Assembly: GCF_900116405.1 (NCBI RefSeq)
Contig: NZ_FPAQ01000006.1
Span: forward strand, 58,283 to 122,282
Source of the DNA: Halomonas saccharevitans
GTDB taxonomy: Bacteria; Pseudomonadota; Gammaproteobacteria; Pseudomonadales; Halomonadaceae
Length of the DNA stretch: 64,000 bases
Direction: 5' to 3'
Shown here: positions 48,821 through 57,499 of the stretch, piece after piece
How positions within the stretch are numbered: the stretch's first letter is position 1
How the letters are laid out: the number at the start of each line of letters is the position of its first letter
Program-made: the position numbers and the translations under genes
The notes under the pieces: model-generated
Database searches by the model: none
What the model was told of the DNA's origin: nothing
The model's input: the letters and a program-made list of their open reading frames with translations, nothing else

Positions 48821-50734
48821 TCAGCCGCGCCAGGCGCGGATCGACGCCTCGATGCCGTCGGCGTCTAGGCCGCACTCGGCAAGCAGCTCGGCGGGTTTGC
48901 CGTGCTCGACGAAGGCGTCGGGCAGGCCCAGATTGAGCACCTCGACCTGGGCCCCCTCGGCCATCAGCAGCTCGTTGACGGCGCTGCCGGCCCCCCCGGC
49001 GATCACGTTCTCCTCCAGGGTCACCAGCAGGTCGTGATCGTCGGCGGCCGCCATCACGGCGTCGCGATCCAGCGGCTTGATCGAGCGCATGTTGAGGTGG
49101 CTCGTGCCGAGGCGCTCGGCCACCTCGGCCGCCGGGCCGTTGAGGCTGCCAAAGGCCAGCAGCGCGACCCGCTCCATGCCGCGCCGCCGCCACTCGGCCC
49201 GGCCGATCTCGAGGGGCTCGAGGTGATCGGGAGTCGCCACACCCGGGCCGGTGCCGCGGGGATAGCGCACCGCCGCCGGGCCGGGATGCTGGTAGGCGGC
49301 GCTGAGCATGGCCCGGCACTCGGCCTCGTCGGCCGGCGCCAGCACCACCAGCCCCGGGATGCAGCGCAGGTAGGAGAGATCCAGGCTGCCGTGGTGGGTC
49401 GGCCCATCCTCGCCGACCAGGCCGGCGCGGTCGATGGCGAAGGTGACGTCGAGCTCCTGAACCGCCACGTCGTGGATCAGCTGGTCGTAACCGCGCTGCA
49501 GGAAGGTGGAGTAGATCGCCACCACCGGCTTCATCGCCTCGCAGGCCAGGCCCGCGGCCAGGGTCACCGCGTGCTGCTCGGCGATGGCCACGTCGAAATA
49601 GCGCTCGGGATACTCCTTCGAGAAGCGCACCAGATCGGAGCCCTCGCGCATCGCCGGGGTGATGCCGATCAGCCGCTCGTCCGCCGCCGCCATGTCGCAG
49701 ATCCAGTCGCCGAAGACGCGGCAGTACTTCTGCTTGAGGCTCGAGGCCTGGCCGGCCGGCTTGAACGGCGGGGGTGTCTCGCCCTTGCCCGGCTCGCTCT
49801 TCTCGAGCTTGGTGATGGCGTGATAGCCGATGGGATCGGCCTCGGCGGGCAGGAAACCCTTGCCCTTGCGCGTCTTGACGTGGAGGAACTGCGGACCCTC
49901 CAGGTCGCGCATATTGCGCAGGGTGTCCACCAAAAGCGGCAGGTCATGGCCATCGATGGGCCCGATATAGTTGAAACCCAGCTCCTCGAAGAGCGTGGCG
50001 GGGCTGATCATGCCCTTCATGTGCTCCTCGGTGCGCCGCGCCAGCTCCAGGGCACCGGGCAGATGAGAGAGCACCTTCTTGCCGCCCTCGCGCATGCTGG
50101 TATAGGGCTTGCTGGTGAGGATGCGCGCCAGGTAGCTGGCCATCCCGCCGACGTTCTCGGAGATCGACATCTCGTTATCGTTGAGCACCACCAGCAGGTT
50201 GGCGTCGACGTGGCCGGCGTGGGCCAGGGCCTCGAAGGCCATGCCCGCGGTCAGGGCGCCATCGCCGATCACCGCGCAGACCCGGCGCGACTCGCCGCGG
50301 GTGCGAGCGGCCAGCGCCATGCCCAGCGCCGCCGAGATCGAGGTGCTGGAGTGGCCGACGCCGAAGGTGTCGAACTCCGACTCGGCTCTTCGCGGAAAGG
50401 CAGCCAGGCCGCCGTACTCGCGAATGCCGGTCATCGCCTCGCGGCGGCCGGTGAGGATCTTGTGGGGGTAGGCCTGGTGGCCCACGTCCCACACCAGGCG
50501 GTCGTGGGGCGTCTCCAGGGCCTGGTGCAGGGCCACGGTGAGCTCCACCACGCCGAGGCCCGCGCCGAAGTGACCGCCGGAGACGCCCACGCTGTAGAGC
50601 AGATAGGCACGCAATTCGTCGGCCACCTGCGCCAGCTGGCCGGCGTTCATGGCGCGCAGTGCGGCCGGCGCCTCTAGGGTGTCGAGCAGCGGCGTGGCCG
50701 GACGCTCGACGGGAATATCATCGAACAGCTTCAT
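48821..50734 (-). CDS. dxs: 1-deoxy-D-xylulose-5-phosphate synthase
   Basis: This thiamine-diphosphate enzyme condenses pyruvate and glyceraldehyde-3-phosphate, the first step of the MEP isoprenoid pathway. It has 637 residues. The N-terminal block [20 protein letters not shown] (catalytic His region), [19 protein letters not shown] (ThDP-binding), the pyrimidine-domain [13 protein letters not shown], and [22 protein letters not shown] are all present. It lies 15 nt downstream of ispA and completes xseB-ispA-dxs. Confidence 0.97.
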   Translation of the reverse strand: MKLFDDIPVERPATPLLDTLEAPAALRAMNAGQLAQVADELRAYLLYSVGVSGGHFGAGLGVVELTVALHQALETPHDRLVWDVGHQAYPHKILTGRREAMTGIREYGGLAAFPRRAESEFDTFGVGHSSTSISAALGMALAARTRGESRRVCAVIGDGALTAGMAFEALAHAGHVDANLLVVLNDNEMSISENVGGMASYLARILTSKPYTSMREGGKKVLSHLPGALELARRTEEHMKGMISPATLFEELGFNYIGPIDGHDLPLLVDTLRNMRDLEGPQFLHVKTRKGKGFLPAEADPIGYHAITKLEKSEPGKGETPPPFKPAGQASSLKQKYCRVFGDWICDMAAADERLIGITPAMREGSDLVRFSKEYPERYFDVAIAEQHAVTLAAGLACEAMKPVVAIYSTFLQRGYDQLIHDVAVQELDVTFAIDRAGLVGEDGPTHHGSLDLSYLRCIPGLVVLAPADEAECRAMLSAAYQHPGPAAVRYPRGTGPGVATPDHLEPLEIGRAEWRRRGMERVALLAFGSLNGPAAEVAERLGTSHLNMRSIKPLDRDAVMAAADDHDLLVTLEENVIAGGAGSAVNELLMAEGAQVEVLNLGLPDAFVEHGKPAELLAECGLDADGIEASIRAWRG

Positions 50735-50749
50735 GTGGGGCCTGTGGTG

Positions 50750-51637
50750 TCAGTGGTCACGCTCGATCATGTAGCGGGCCAGGTCGGCCAGGGGCGCGGC
50801 GTCCTCGCCCAGCGGCGCCAGGGCCGCTACGCCCGTCTCGACCAGGTCGAGGGCCCGGCGGCGAGCACCTTCGAGCCCCAGCAGGCTCGGGTAGGTCGGC
50901 TTGGCGCGGGCGGCATCGGCCCCGGAAGTCTTGCCGAGGGTGGCGGTGTCGCCGGTCACGTCCAGCACGTCGTCGTGGATCTGGAAGGCCAGGCCGATGG
51001 CGTCGGCATAGGCGTCCAGGGCGGCCAGCCGCGGGTCCGTCTCGTCGACCGCGACCAGCCCGCCGAGGCGCACCGCCACGCGAATCAGGGCGCCGGTCTT
51101 GTGGCCGTGCATGGCCGCCAGCGCGGCCACTTGGGGATGCCCGCCCACCGCGGCCAGATCCAGCGCCTGGCCGGCCACCATGCCGTCGCGACCGGCGGCC
51201 CGCGCCAGACCGGCGATCAGGGCGCCGACCCGCGGATGCTCGCTTGCCGCCAGCACCTCGAAGGCCAGCGCCTGGAGGGCGTCGCCGGCCAGTATTGCAG
51301 TGGCCTCGTCGTAGGCGCGATGCACCGTGGGCTGGCCGCGGCGAAGGTCGTCGTCATCCATCGCCGGCAGATCGTCGTGCACCAGCGAGTAGGCGTGGAT
51401 CAGCTCCAGCGCCATGGCCGGGGCATCCAGGTCGTCCTCGACGGCGCCCAGGGCGCGGCCGGCCGTGTAGACCAGCACCGGCCGCAGGCGCTTGCCGCCC
51501 ACCAGCAGGGCGTGGCGCATCGCCGCCTCCAGGCGCGGCGAGGGCGCTGCCCGCTCGGTGAACAGCGATTCGAGGCGGGCATCGACCCGGGCACGGTCCG
51601 CGGCCAGCCTGGCCACCAGTGCGTCAGCGCTCACCAT
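50750..51637 (-). CDS. ispA: Farnesyl diphosphate synthase
   Basis: This 295-residue trans-prenyltransferase starts at ATG 51637, overlapping the end of xseB by 14 nt. The first Asp-rich motif is HDDLPAMDDDDLRRG and the second FQIHDDVLDVTGD. KRLRPVLVY binds diphosphate. It makes C15 diphosphate from IPP and DMAPP/GPP. The order xseB-ispA-dxs is conserved in gammaproteobacteria. Confidence 0.96.
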   Translation of the reverse strand: MVSADALVARLAADRARVDARLESLFTERAAPSPRLEAAMRHALLVGGKRLRPVLVYTAGRALGAVEDDLDAPAMALELIHAYSLVHDDLPAMDDDDLRRGQPTVHRAYDEATAILAGDALQALAFEVLAASEHPRVGALIAGLARAAGRDGMVAGQALDLAAVGGHPQVAALAAMHGHKTGALIRVAVRLGGLVAVDETDPRLAALDAYADAIGLAFQIHDDVLDVTGDTATLGKTSGADAARAKPTYPSLLGLEGARRRALDLVETGVAALAPLGEDAAPLADLARYMIERDH

Positions 51638-51914
51638 CGTCCTCCGCTGGCGGGGCCGCGAAGGGCGCGAGGTCGACGCCGCCCGCCTCGCCCTCGGTAA
51701 GGGTGCGCACCCGCAGTTCGGCCTCGTCGAGACGCCGCTGGGCATCGCGGGTCAGGCTCACGCCCTGCTCGAAGGCCGCGAGCGACCCCTCCAGCGACAG
51801 CTCGCCGGACTCCAGCCGCTCGACGAGCTGTTCGAGCCGCTCGACGGTGGCGGCGAAGTCGGCCGGCGTCTCGTCGCCGGCCTCGTCCCTGCCTTGACTA
51901 TGGTGTTCCGCCAT
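51624..51914 (-). CDS. xseB: Exodeoxyribonuclease VII small subunit
   Basis: This 96-residue subunit starts at ATG 51914. FAATVERLEQLVERLESGELSLEGSLAAFEQGVSLTRDAQRRLDEAELRV is the family signature; N- and C-terminal extensions are acidic. It activates XseA, which is not in this window. It overlaps ispA. On the minus strand TATACT at 51951-51956 may be a -10. Confidence 0.95.
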   Translation of the reverse strand: MAEHHSQGRDEAGDETPADFAATVERLEQLVERLESGELSLEGSLAAFEQGVSLTRDAQRRLDEAELRVRTLTEGEAGGVDLAPFAAPPAEDDGER

Positions 51915-52057
51915 CGCCTCTACTCGCCGGTGGATGATCCTAGGTCCGACAGTATACACGCACTCCCGGGGGGGTCGTCTGCCCCGGCCAACGGGGTTCC
52001 AACATGCAGGGGGCTCATTCAGGACCTCAGCATTTTCATCCCGGCTCATGCCGGCTG

Positions 52058-52066
52058 TGGTACGAT
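52058..52066 (+). promoter_or_regulatory. Extended -10 promoter for serA
   Basis: TGGTACGAT contains TG one base before a 4-of-6 -10 (TACGAT). No good -35 is apparent. The serA leader would be about 115 nt. The rest of the xseB-serA gap (271 bp) shows no gene. Confidence 0.4.
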
Positions 52067-52185
52067 ATCGGCCCTGTTTCGAGCCTGTCTTGCCCCGGGC
52101 GAAGTGCGGCCGGCCGGTTCCAGGCTCATCAGCATCTTCATGACACATGCATGCGGCGCACGCCGACGAAGGGGTTGAATCGACC

Positions 52186-53436
52186 ATGGCCAAAACGTCC
52201 CTGGACAAGAGCAAGATCAAGATCCTGCTGCTCGAGGGCGTCCACCAGAGTGCGGTGGACAATCTTCTCAATGCCGGTTACACCAACATCGAACACCTGC
52301 CGACCTCGCTGGACGAAGCCACGCTGATCGAGAAGATCCGCGACGTCCACTTCATCGGCCTTCGCTCGCGGACCCAGCTCAACGAGCGCGTCTTCGAGGC
52401 CGCCGATAAGCTGGTGGCGGTGGGCTGCTTCTGCATCGGCACCAACCAGGTCGACCTCGACGCCGCCCTGGCTCGCGGCATCCCGGTGTTCAACGCCCCC
52501 TTCTCCAACACCCGCTCGGTAGCCGAGCTGGTGCTGGCCGAGGCGATCATGCTGCTGCGCGGCATCCCCGAGAAGAGTTACCGCGCCCACCAGGGCGGCT
52601 GGCTGAAGTCGGCCAAGAGCTCCCACGAGGCACGCGGCAAGACCCTGGGAATCATCGGCTATGGCAGCATCGGCTCGCAGCTCTCGGTGCTTTCCGAGTC
52701 GCTGGGCTTCGACGTCATCTACTATGACGTGGTGACCAAGCTGGCCATGGGCAACGCCCGCCAGGTGGGCAGCCTCGAGGAGCTGCTGGCGCGCGCCGAC
52801 GTGGTCAGCCTGCACGTGCCGGACCTCGCCTCCACCCGCTGGATGATCGGCGAGGCCGAGATCGCCCTGATGAAGCCGGGCAGCATCCTGATCAACGCCT
52901 CCCGCGGCAGCGTGGTGGTGATCGAGGCGCTGGCCGCGGCGCTCGAGGCCGACCGCCTCGCCGGAGCGGCCGTCGACGTCTTCCCGGTAGAGCCCAAGGG
53001 CAACGAGGAGGAGTTCGTCAGCCCGCTGCGCGGCCTGGCCAATGTCATCCTCACCCCGCACATCGGCGGCTCCACCCTCGAGGCCCAGGAGAACATCGGC
53101 ATCGAGGTCTCCGAGAAGCTGGTGACCTACTCCGACAACGGCACCACCGTCAGCTCGGTCAACTTCCCCGAGGTCGCCCTGCCGGCCCACCCCGGCAAGC
53201 ACCGCCTGCTGCACATCCACGACAACGTGCCCGGGGTGCTCTCCGAGATCAACCGCGTGCTCTCCGAGAACGGCATCAACATCCTCGGCCAGTACCTGCA
53301 GACCAACGAGCGCATCGGCTACGTGGTCATCGACGTCGACCAGGACTACGGCGCCCGGGCCCTGGACGCCCTGAGCCAGGTGAGCCACACCAAGCGCGTG
53401 CGTGTGCTCTACTCAGAGTCCAGCTTCGAGGGCTGA
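52186..53436 (+). CDS. serA: D-3-phosphoglycerate dehydrogenase
   Basis: This is the first step of serine synthesis. It has 416 residues from ATG 52186; an in-frame ATG at 52147 lacks similarity. The NAD fold has GIIGYGSIGSQLSVLSESLGFDV, the catalytic Arg is in VSLHVPDL/INASRGSVV, the Glu in DVFPVEP and the His in LTPHIGGSTLEAQENIG. The C-terminal ACT domain (HRLLHIHDNVPGVLSEINRVLSENGINILGQYLQTN) binds serine for feedback inhibition. A strong terminator follows. Confidence 0.97.
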   Translation: MAKTSLDKSKIKILLLEGVHQSAVDNLLNAGYTNIEHLPTSLDEATLIEKIRDVHFIGLRSRTQLNERVFEAADKLVAVGCFCIGTNQVDLDAALARGIPVFNAPFSNTRSVAELVLAEAIMLLRGIPEKSYRAHQGGWLKSAKSSHEARGKTLGIIGYGSIGSQLSVLSESLGFDVIYYDVVTKLAMGNARQVGSLEELLARADVVSLHVPDLASTRWMIGEAEIALMKPGSILINASRGSVVVIEALAAALEADRLAGAAVDVFPVEPKGNEEEFVSPLRGLANVILTPHIGGSTLEAQENIGIEVSEKLVTYSDNGTTVSSVNFPEVALPAHPGKHRLLHIHDNVPGVLSEINRVLSENGINILGQYLQTNERIGYVVIDVDQDYGARALDALSQVSHTKRVRVLYSESSFEG

Positions 53437-53467
53437 GCCCCACATCGAGGCCAGGACCGCGCCATCG

Positions 53468-53497
53468 CCGCCGCGTCATCGACGCGGCGGTTTTTTT
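53468..53497 (+). terminator. Intrinsic terminator of serA
   Basis: A 9-bp stem CCGCCGCGT/ACGCGGCGG with a 5-nt loop and TTTTTTT. Confidence 0.92.
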
Positions 53498-53559
53498 GGC
53501 GACAACCTTGAGCTACGACGCGCGCCTCGGATCCCGGCAGGCAGCGTTGAGCGTCCGCC

Positions 53560-53588
53560 TTGACACGCGCGCACTCCCTTCTCATCTT
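53560..53588 (+). promoter_or_regulatory. Candidate promoter for the purine-deaminase operon
   Basis: TTGACA (53560-53565, perfect), 17-nt spacer, CATCTT (53583-53588, 3 of 6). A strong -35 with a poor -10 suggests an activated promoter. Confidence 0.45.
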
Positions 53589-53630
53589 GTACACAACGCT
53601 TGAGCCAATGACGGCACGGCATCGTACACA
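53587..53630. repeat. Repeated GTACACA motifs downstream of the promoter
   Basis: TTGTACACAA (53587-53596), a near-palindrome, and TCGTACACAT (53622-53631) share GTACACA spaced by 35 bp. They are candidate operators for a purine-responsive regulator. Confidence 0.4.
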
Positions 53631-53733
53631 TCACCACAAAGGCACCTGAACCAAGGCTCCAGTTCCTGACGAGACTTGGGTAACCCTTTGTCCACGACAG
53701 GGACCGCCGCCGGCGGATCCCCGGGAGGACAAC

Positions 53734-55089
53734 ATGGCCCCAACCTCACAGACCCTCTGGATCCGCCATCCCCGTGCCTGCAGCGATCCCCGAGCCGCCG
53801 ACGGCGTGGTGATCCGCGACGACCGCATCGTCGAGGCAGTCCGGGCGGGTGCCACGCCCGAGACGCCGATCGACGCGACCTTCGACGCCTCGGATCACGT
53901 GCTGCTGCCGGGCCTGGTCAACACCCATCACCACTTCTATCAGACCCTGACCCGCGCCTACTCTCCGGCGTTGAACAAGGCGCTCTTCCCCTGGCTGACC
54001 ACCCTGTACGACGTCTGGGCGAACCTCACCGAGGACCAGCTGGAAGTCGCCAGCGAGCTGGCCATGGTCGAGCTCTTGATGAGCGGCTGCACCACCGTGG
54101 CCGATCACCACTACGTCTTCTCCGGCGCGCTGGCACAGGCCATCGACGTCCAGGTGGAGACCGCCCGGCGGCTCGGCGTGCGCGCCGCCCTGACCCGCGG
54201 TTCGATGAGCGTGGGCCGCGACGACGGCGGCCTGCCGCCCCAGTCGGTGGTGCAGGACGAGCGCACCATCCTCGACGAGAGCGCGCGGCTGATCGACGCC
54301 CATCACCAGCGCGGCGACGGCGCCATGACCACCATCGCCCTGGCGCCCTGCTCGCCGTTCTCGGTGAGCCGCGAGCTGATGCAGGAGAGCGCCCGCCTGG
54401 CCGAGGTACGGGACGTGCGCCTGCACACCCACCTGGCCGAGACCGCCGACGAGACCGCCTACTGCGAGCGGCTGTTCGGCATGCGCCCGCTGGACTACCT
54501 GGCGGCCACCGGCTGGCTCTCCGATCGGACCTGGCTGGCCCACGGCATCCACTTCAACGATGACGAGGTGGCCCGCCTCGGCGAGGCCGGCACCGGCATC
54601 GCCCACTGTCCGTCGTCGAACATGCTGCTGGGCTCGGGCCTGTGCCGCACCCTGGATCTGGAGGCCGCCGGCTGCCCGGTGGGCCTCGCCGTGGACGGCT
54701 CCGCCTCCAACGATCACTCCAACCTCGCCGAGGAGATGCGCCAGGCGCTGCTGCTCGGTCGGCTGCGCTACGCACCGAGTCGCGTGACCCACGACGACGT
54801 GATCCGCTGGGCCACCCGCGGCTCCGCCGCCTGCCTCGGCCGCGACGATATCGGCGGCCTCGCCCCCGGCCAGCAGGCCGACCTGGCACTGTTTCGCCTC
54901 GACGAGCCGCGCTTCTCCGGTGCCGAGAACCCCATCGCCGCCCTGCTGCTGTGCGGTGCCCACCGGGCCGACCGGGTCATGGTCGCCGGGCAGTGGCGGG
55001 TCACCAACGGCCGGCCGATGGGCGTCGATCTCGACGCCCTGCTGGCCCGACACGACGAGGCCGCCCGCGCGCTGCGAAGCGCCCGCTAG
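53734..55089 (+). CDS. 8-oxoguanine/guanine deaminase (amidohydrolase)
   Basis: This 451-residue metal-dependent amidohydrolase belongs to the group that includes the Pseudomonas 8-oxoguanine deaminase. Metal ligands are in the beta-1 motif LVNTHHHFYQTL, with further His in LHTHLAETADE and HGIHFNDDE, and Asp in AVDGSASNDHSNL. The PSSNMLLGSG block is typical. It probably deaminates 8-oxoguanine to urate or acts on a related purine; sequence alone does not decide. The purine permease follows 42 nt downstream. GGGAGGA precedes the ATG. Confidence 0.85.
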   Translation: MAPTSQTLWIRHPRACSDPRAADGVVIRDDRIVEAVRAGATPETPIDATFDASDHVLLPGLVNTHHHFYQTLTRAYSPALNKALFPWLTTLYDVWANLTEDQLEVASELAMVELLMSGCTTVADHHYVFSGALAQAIDVQVETARRLGVRAALTRGSMSVGRDDGGLPPQSVVQDERTILDESARLIDAHHQRGDGAMTTIALAPCSPFSVSRELMQESARLAEVRDVRLHTHLAETADETAYCERLFGMRPLDYLAATGWLSDRTWLAHGIHFNDDEVARLGEAGTGIAHCPSSNMLLGSGLCRTLDLEAAGCPVGLAVDGSASNDHSNLAEEMRQALLLGRLRYAPSRVTHDDVIRWATRGSAACLGRDDIGGLAPGQQADLALFRLDEPRFSGAENPIAALLLCGAHRADRVMVAGQWRVTNGRPMGVDLDALLARHDEAARALRSAR

Positions 55090-55131
55090 GCCATCCCACG
55101 GGTTTCCAACAACGACAACAGGAGACGCCTC

Positions 55132-56472
55132 ATGGCGACACCCGATAGCGCCACCGAGACCCATAAGGTTCGCAGTACCCGCGACGTCGACGCCATGCCG
55201 CCGCTCGGCCGGGCCATCCCGCTGGGGCTGCAGCACGTGCTGGCGATGTTCGTCGGCAACGTCACCGTGCCCATCATCATCGCCGGCGCCGCCGACCTGC
55301 CGGCGGACCAGACGGCCTTCATGATCCAGGCCGCGATGTTCGTGGCCGGGATCGCCACCCTGGTGCAGTCGCTGGGGCTCGGGCCGATCGGGGCGCGCCT
55401 GCCCATCGTCATGGGCACCAGCTTCGGCTTCGTGCCGGTACTGATCCCCATCGCAGTGGGCATGGGCCTGCCGGCCGCGCTGGGCGCGGCGCTGTGCGGC
55501 GGCATCGCCATGGCCCTGGTGGGGCTCTTCCTGCCCTGGGTGCGTTTCCTCTTCCCTCCGGTGGTCACCGGCACCTTCGTGATCATGCTCGGCACCCTGC
55601 TGATGCCGGTGGGCTTCGCCTACGCCGGCGGCGGCTTCGGCGCCGAGGACTTCGGCGCCCTGCACAACGTGCTGCTGGCCGCCCTGGTGCTGGTGGTCAC
55701 CCTCGGCCTGCACCAGTTCGGCCGCGGCATCTGGTCCGAGACCGCGCCCCTGGCGGGCCTGATCGTGGGCTACGTGACCGCCATGGCCTTCGGCCTGGTG
55801 GACTTCGGCCAGATCGCCTCCGCCGGCTGGCTCTCGCTGCCCACGCCGCTGGCCATCGGCCTGGAGTTCCACCTGGCCGCGATCATTCCGGTGGTGCTGC
55901 TGGCGGTCGTGACCTGCGCCGAGTCGATCGGCGACATCGTCGGCACCACCGCCGGCGGCATGGATCGCGAGCCGACCCCCAGGGAGCTCTCCGGCGGCGT
56001 GATGGCCGACGGCCTGGCCAGCGTCTTCGCCGCCATCTTCAACGCCTTCCCGCAGATCAGCTTCAGCCAGAATGTCGGCATGGTGGCCCTGACCGGGGTG
56101 GTCAGCCGCTTCGTGGTGGCCATCGGCGGCGGTTTCCTGGTGCTCGCCGGCCTGCTGCCGAAGCTGGGCGGGCTGATCTCGAGCATTCCCAACGCCGTGC
56201 TGGGCGGGGCGGTGCTGATCATGTTCGGGATGATCGCCAGCGCCGGCATCAAGATGCTGTCCCACATCGACTTCAACAAGCGCAACATGGTGATCATCGG
56301 CGTCTCGCTGTCCGCGGCCATCGGCCTGCCGGCCCAGGAGGGCCTCTACGCCGGCCTCTCCGAGAACGTCCAGGCGATCATCGAGTCCGGCCTGATCCCG
56401 GGCGCCATCGCCGCCATCGTCCTCAATCTGGTGCTGCCCAGGCACGAGCAGCCCTTCCGCGACGACGTCTGA
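55132..56472 (+). CDS. NCS2 family purine permease (xanthine/uracil type)
   Basis: This 446-residue membrane protein has about 14 helices. The nucleobase-ascorbate signature is present as SQNVGMVALTGVVSR, and the conserved GT-SFGFVP (FVPVLIPIA) and the Glu-containing AESIGDIVG substrate-binding motif are clear. The purine deaminase upstream suggests a purine substrate such as xanthine, guanine or urate. A hairpin follows. Confidence 0.9.
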   Translation: MATPDSATETHKVRSTRDVDAMPPLGRAIPLGLQHVLAMFVGNVTVPIIIAGAADLPADQTAFMIQAAMFVAGIATLVQSLGLGPIGARLPIVMGTSFGFVPVLIPIAVGMGLPAALGAALCGGIAMALVGLFLPWVRFLFPPVVTGTFVIMLGTLLMPVGFAYAGGGFGAEDFGALHNVLLAALVLVVTLGLHQFGRGIWSETAPLAGLIVGYVTAMAFGLVDFGQIASAGWLSLPTPLAIGLEFHLAAIIPVVLLAVVTCAESIGDIVGTTAGGMDREPTPRELSGGVMADGLASVFAAIFNAFPQISFSQNVGMVALTGVVSRFVVAIGGGFLVLAGLLPKLGGLISSIPNAVLGGAVLIMFGMIASAGIKMLSHIDFNKRNMVIIGVSLSAAIGLPAQEGLYAGLSENVQAIIESGLIPGAIAAIVLNLVLPRHEQPFRDDV

Positions 56473-56488
56473 GGCGTCGCTTGCCAAC

Positions 56489-56510
56489 GACCGCCCCGCC
56501 CGGGGCGGTC
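56489..56510 (+). terminator. Hairpin after the NCS2 gene
   Basis: A 9-bp stem GACCGCCCC/GGGGCGGTC with loop GCCC, 16 nt after the stop. No T-tract. Confidence 0.6.
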
Positions 56511-56597
56511 ATCGACGAGGGCGCCTTTGGTCGTAGGCCGCACCCGAGCAACCCGCCGAGCGTTAGGCTAGGGGCTTTGCCCCCGAGGAGTGCGACG

Positions 56598-57386
56598 ATG
56601 CGAGACGAGGACGATGCCCAGGTGCTGCGCCACGATGCCGACGGCGTGACCACCCTTACCCTGAACCGGCCGAAGCGCTTCAACGCCCTCTCCGAGGAGA
56701 TGCTCGAGGCGCTGGCCGAAGCCATCGGCGCCCTGGCCGACGACGCCGAGGTGCGCTGCGTGGTCATCGCCGCCCGGGGGCGCGCCTTCTGTGCCGGTCA
56801 CGATCTCAAGCAGATGCGCGCCTCCCCCGACGAGGCCTATTACCAACGACTCTTCGCCCGCTGCAGCGCGCTGATGCAGGCGATCGTCGCCCTGCCGGTA
56901 CCGGTGATCGCCCGGGTACAGGGCATCGCCACCGCGGCGGGCTGCCAGCTGGTGGCCAGCTGCGACCTGGCCGTCGCCGCCCGTTCGGCACGCTTCGCCG
57001 TCTCGGGCATCAATGCCGGGCTGTTCTGCTCCACCCCGGCGGTGGCCCTCTCGCGTAACATCGGCCGCAAACGGGCCATGGAGATGCTCTTCACCGGGGA
57101 GTTCATCGATGCCGACCAGGCCCGCGACTGGGGGCTGATCAACCGGGTGGCCGACGATGAGGCCCTCGACGAGGCGCTCGGCGAGCTCACCGCCAGCATC
57201 TGCGCCAAGAGCGCCGTGGCGGTGCGTACCGGCAAGGCGATGTTCCATCGTCAGCTCGCCCTGCCGCTGGACGAGGCATACGCCTATTCCGGCGAGGTGA
57301 TGGCCCGCAACATGATGGCCGAGGATGCCGGCGAAGGGATCGACGCCTTCATCGAGAAGCGTCCGCCCCGCTGGCGACACCGCTGA
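56598..57386 (+). CDS. Enoyl-CoA hydratase/isomerase (crotonase) family protein
   Basis: This 262-residue protein of the crotonase fold starts at ATG 56598 after GAGGAG. The oxyanion hole segments are recognisable (GRAFCAGHDLKQM and GIATAAGCQLVASCDLAVA). However, the two catalytic Glu residues of classical hydratases are missing: the position of GGGCE is AAGCQ and of QPEI is VSGI. It resembles the ECHDC3-like branch, so hydratase activity should not be assumed. No linked fatty-acid genes. Confidence 0.82.
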   Translation: MRDEDDAQVLRHDADGVTTLTLNRPKRFNALSEEMLEALAEAIGALADDAEVRCVVIAARGRAFCAGHDLKQMRASPDEAYYQRLFARCSALMQAIVALPVPVIARVQGIATAAGCQLVASCDLAVAARSARFAVSGINAGLFCSTPAVALSRNIGRKRAMEMLFTGEFIDADQARDWGLINRVADDEALDEALGELTASICAKSAVAVRTGKAMFHRQLALPLDEAYAYSGEVMARNMMAEDAGEGIDAFIEKRPPRWRHR

Positions 57387-57419
57387 GACCACGGCGCCAT
57401 CGACGGCGACGAGAGAGGT

Positions 57420-57434
57420 TGGAAACCATTTCCG
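57420..57434. promoter_or_regulatory. IclR-type operator upstream of iclR
   Basis: TGGAAACCATTTCCG matches the E. coli IclR consensus TGGAAATNATTTCCA at 12 of 14 positions. It lies just upstream of a -35, suggesting autoregulation. Confidence 0.6.
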
Positions 57435-57438
57435 AAGC

Positions 57439-57467
57439 GCGACATCGCCCCGCCGACTCGGTATCCT
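57439..57467 (+). promoter_or_regulatory. iclR promoter
   Basis: GCGACA (57439-57444), 17-nt spacer, TATCCT (57462-57467). Start site about 25-30 nt upstream of the GTG start. Confidence 0.5.
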
Positions 57468-57499
57468 AGGCCGTTAAAGCACGTAACAGGAGACATCGG

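Noticed and set aside
48902..50677. A 591-codon plus-strand open frame opposite dxs
   Set aside because: Antisense shadow with no domain; dxs itself is unambiguous.
53746..56487. A 913-codon minus-strand open frame opposite the purine deaminase and permease genes
   Set aside because: His/Gly/Gln-rich composition of an antisense shadow; both plus-strand genes have clear families and ribosome sites.
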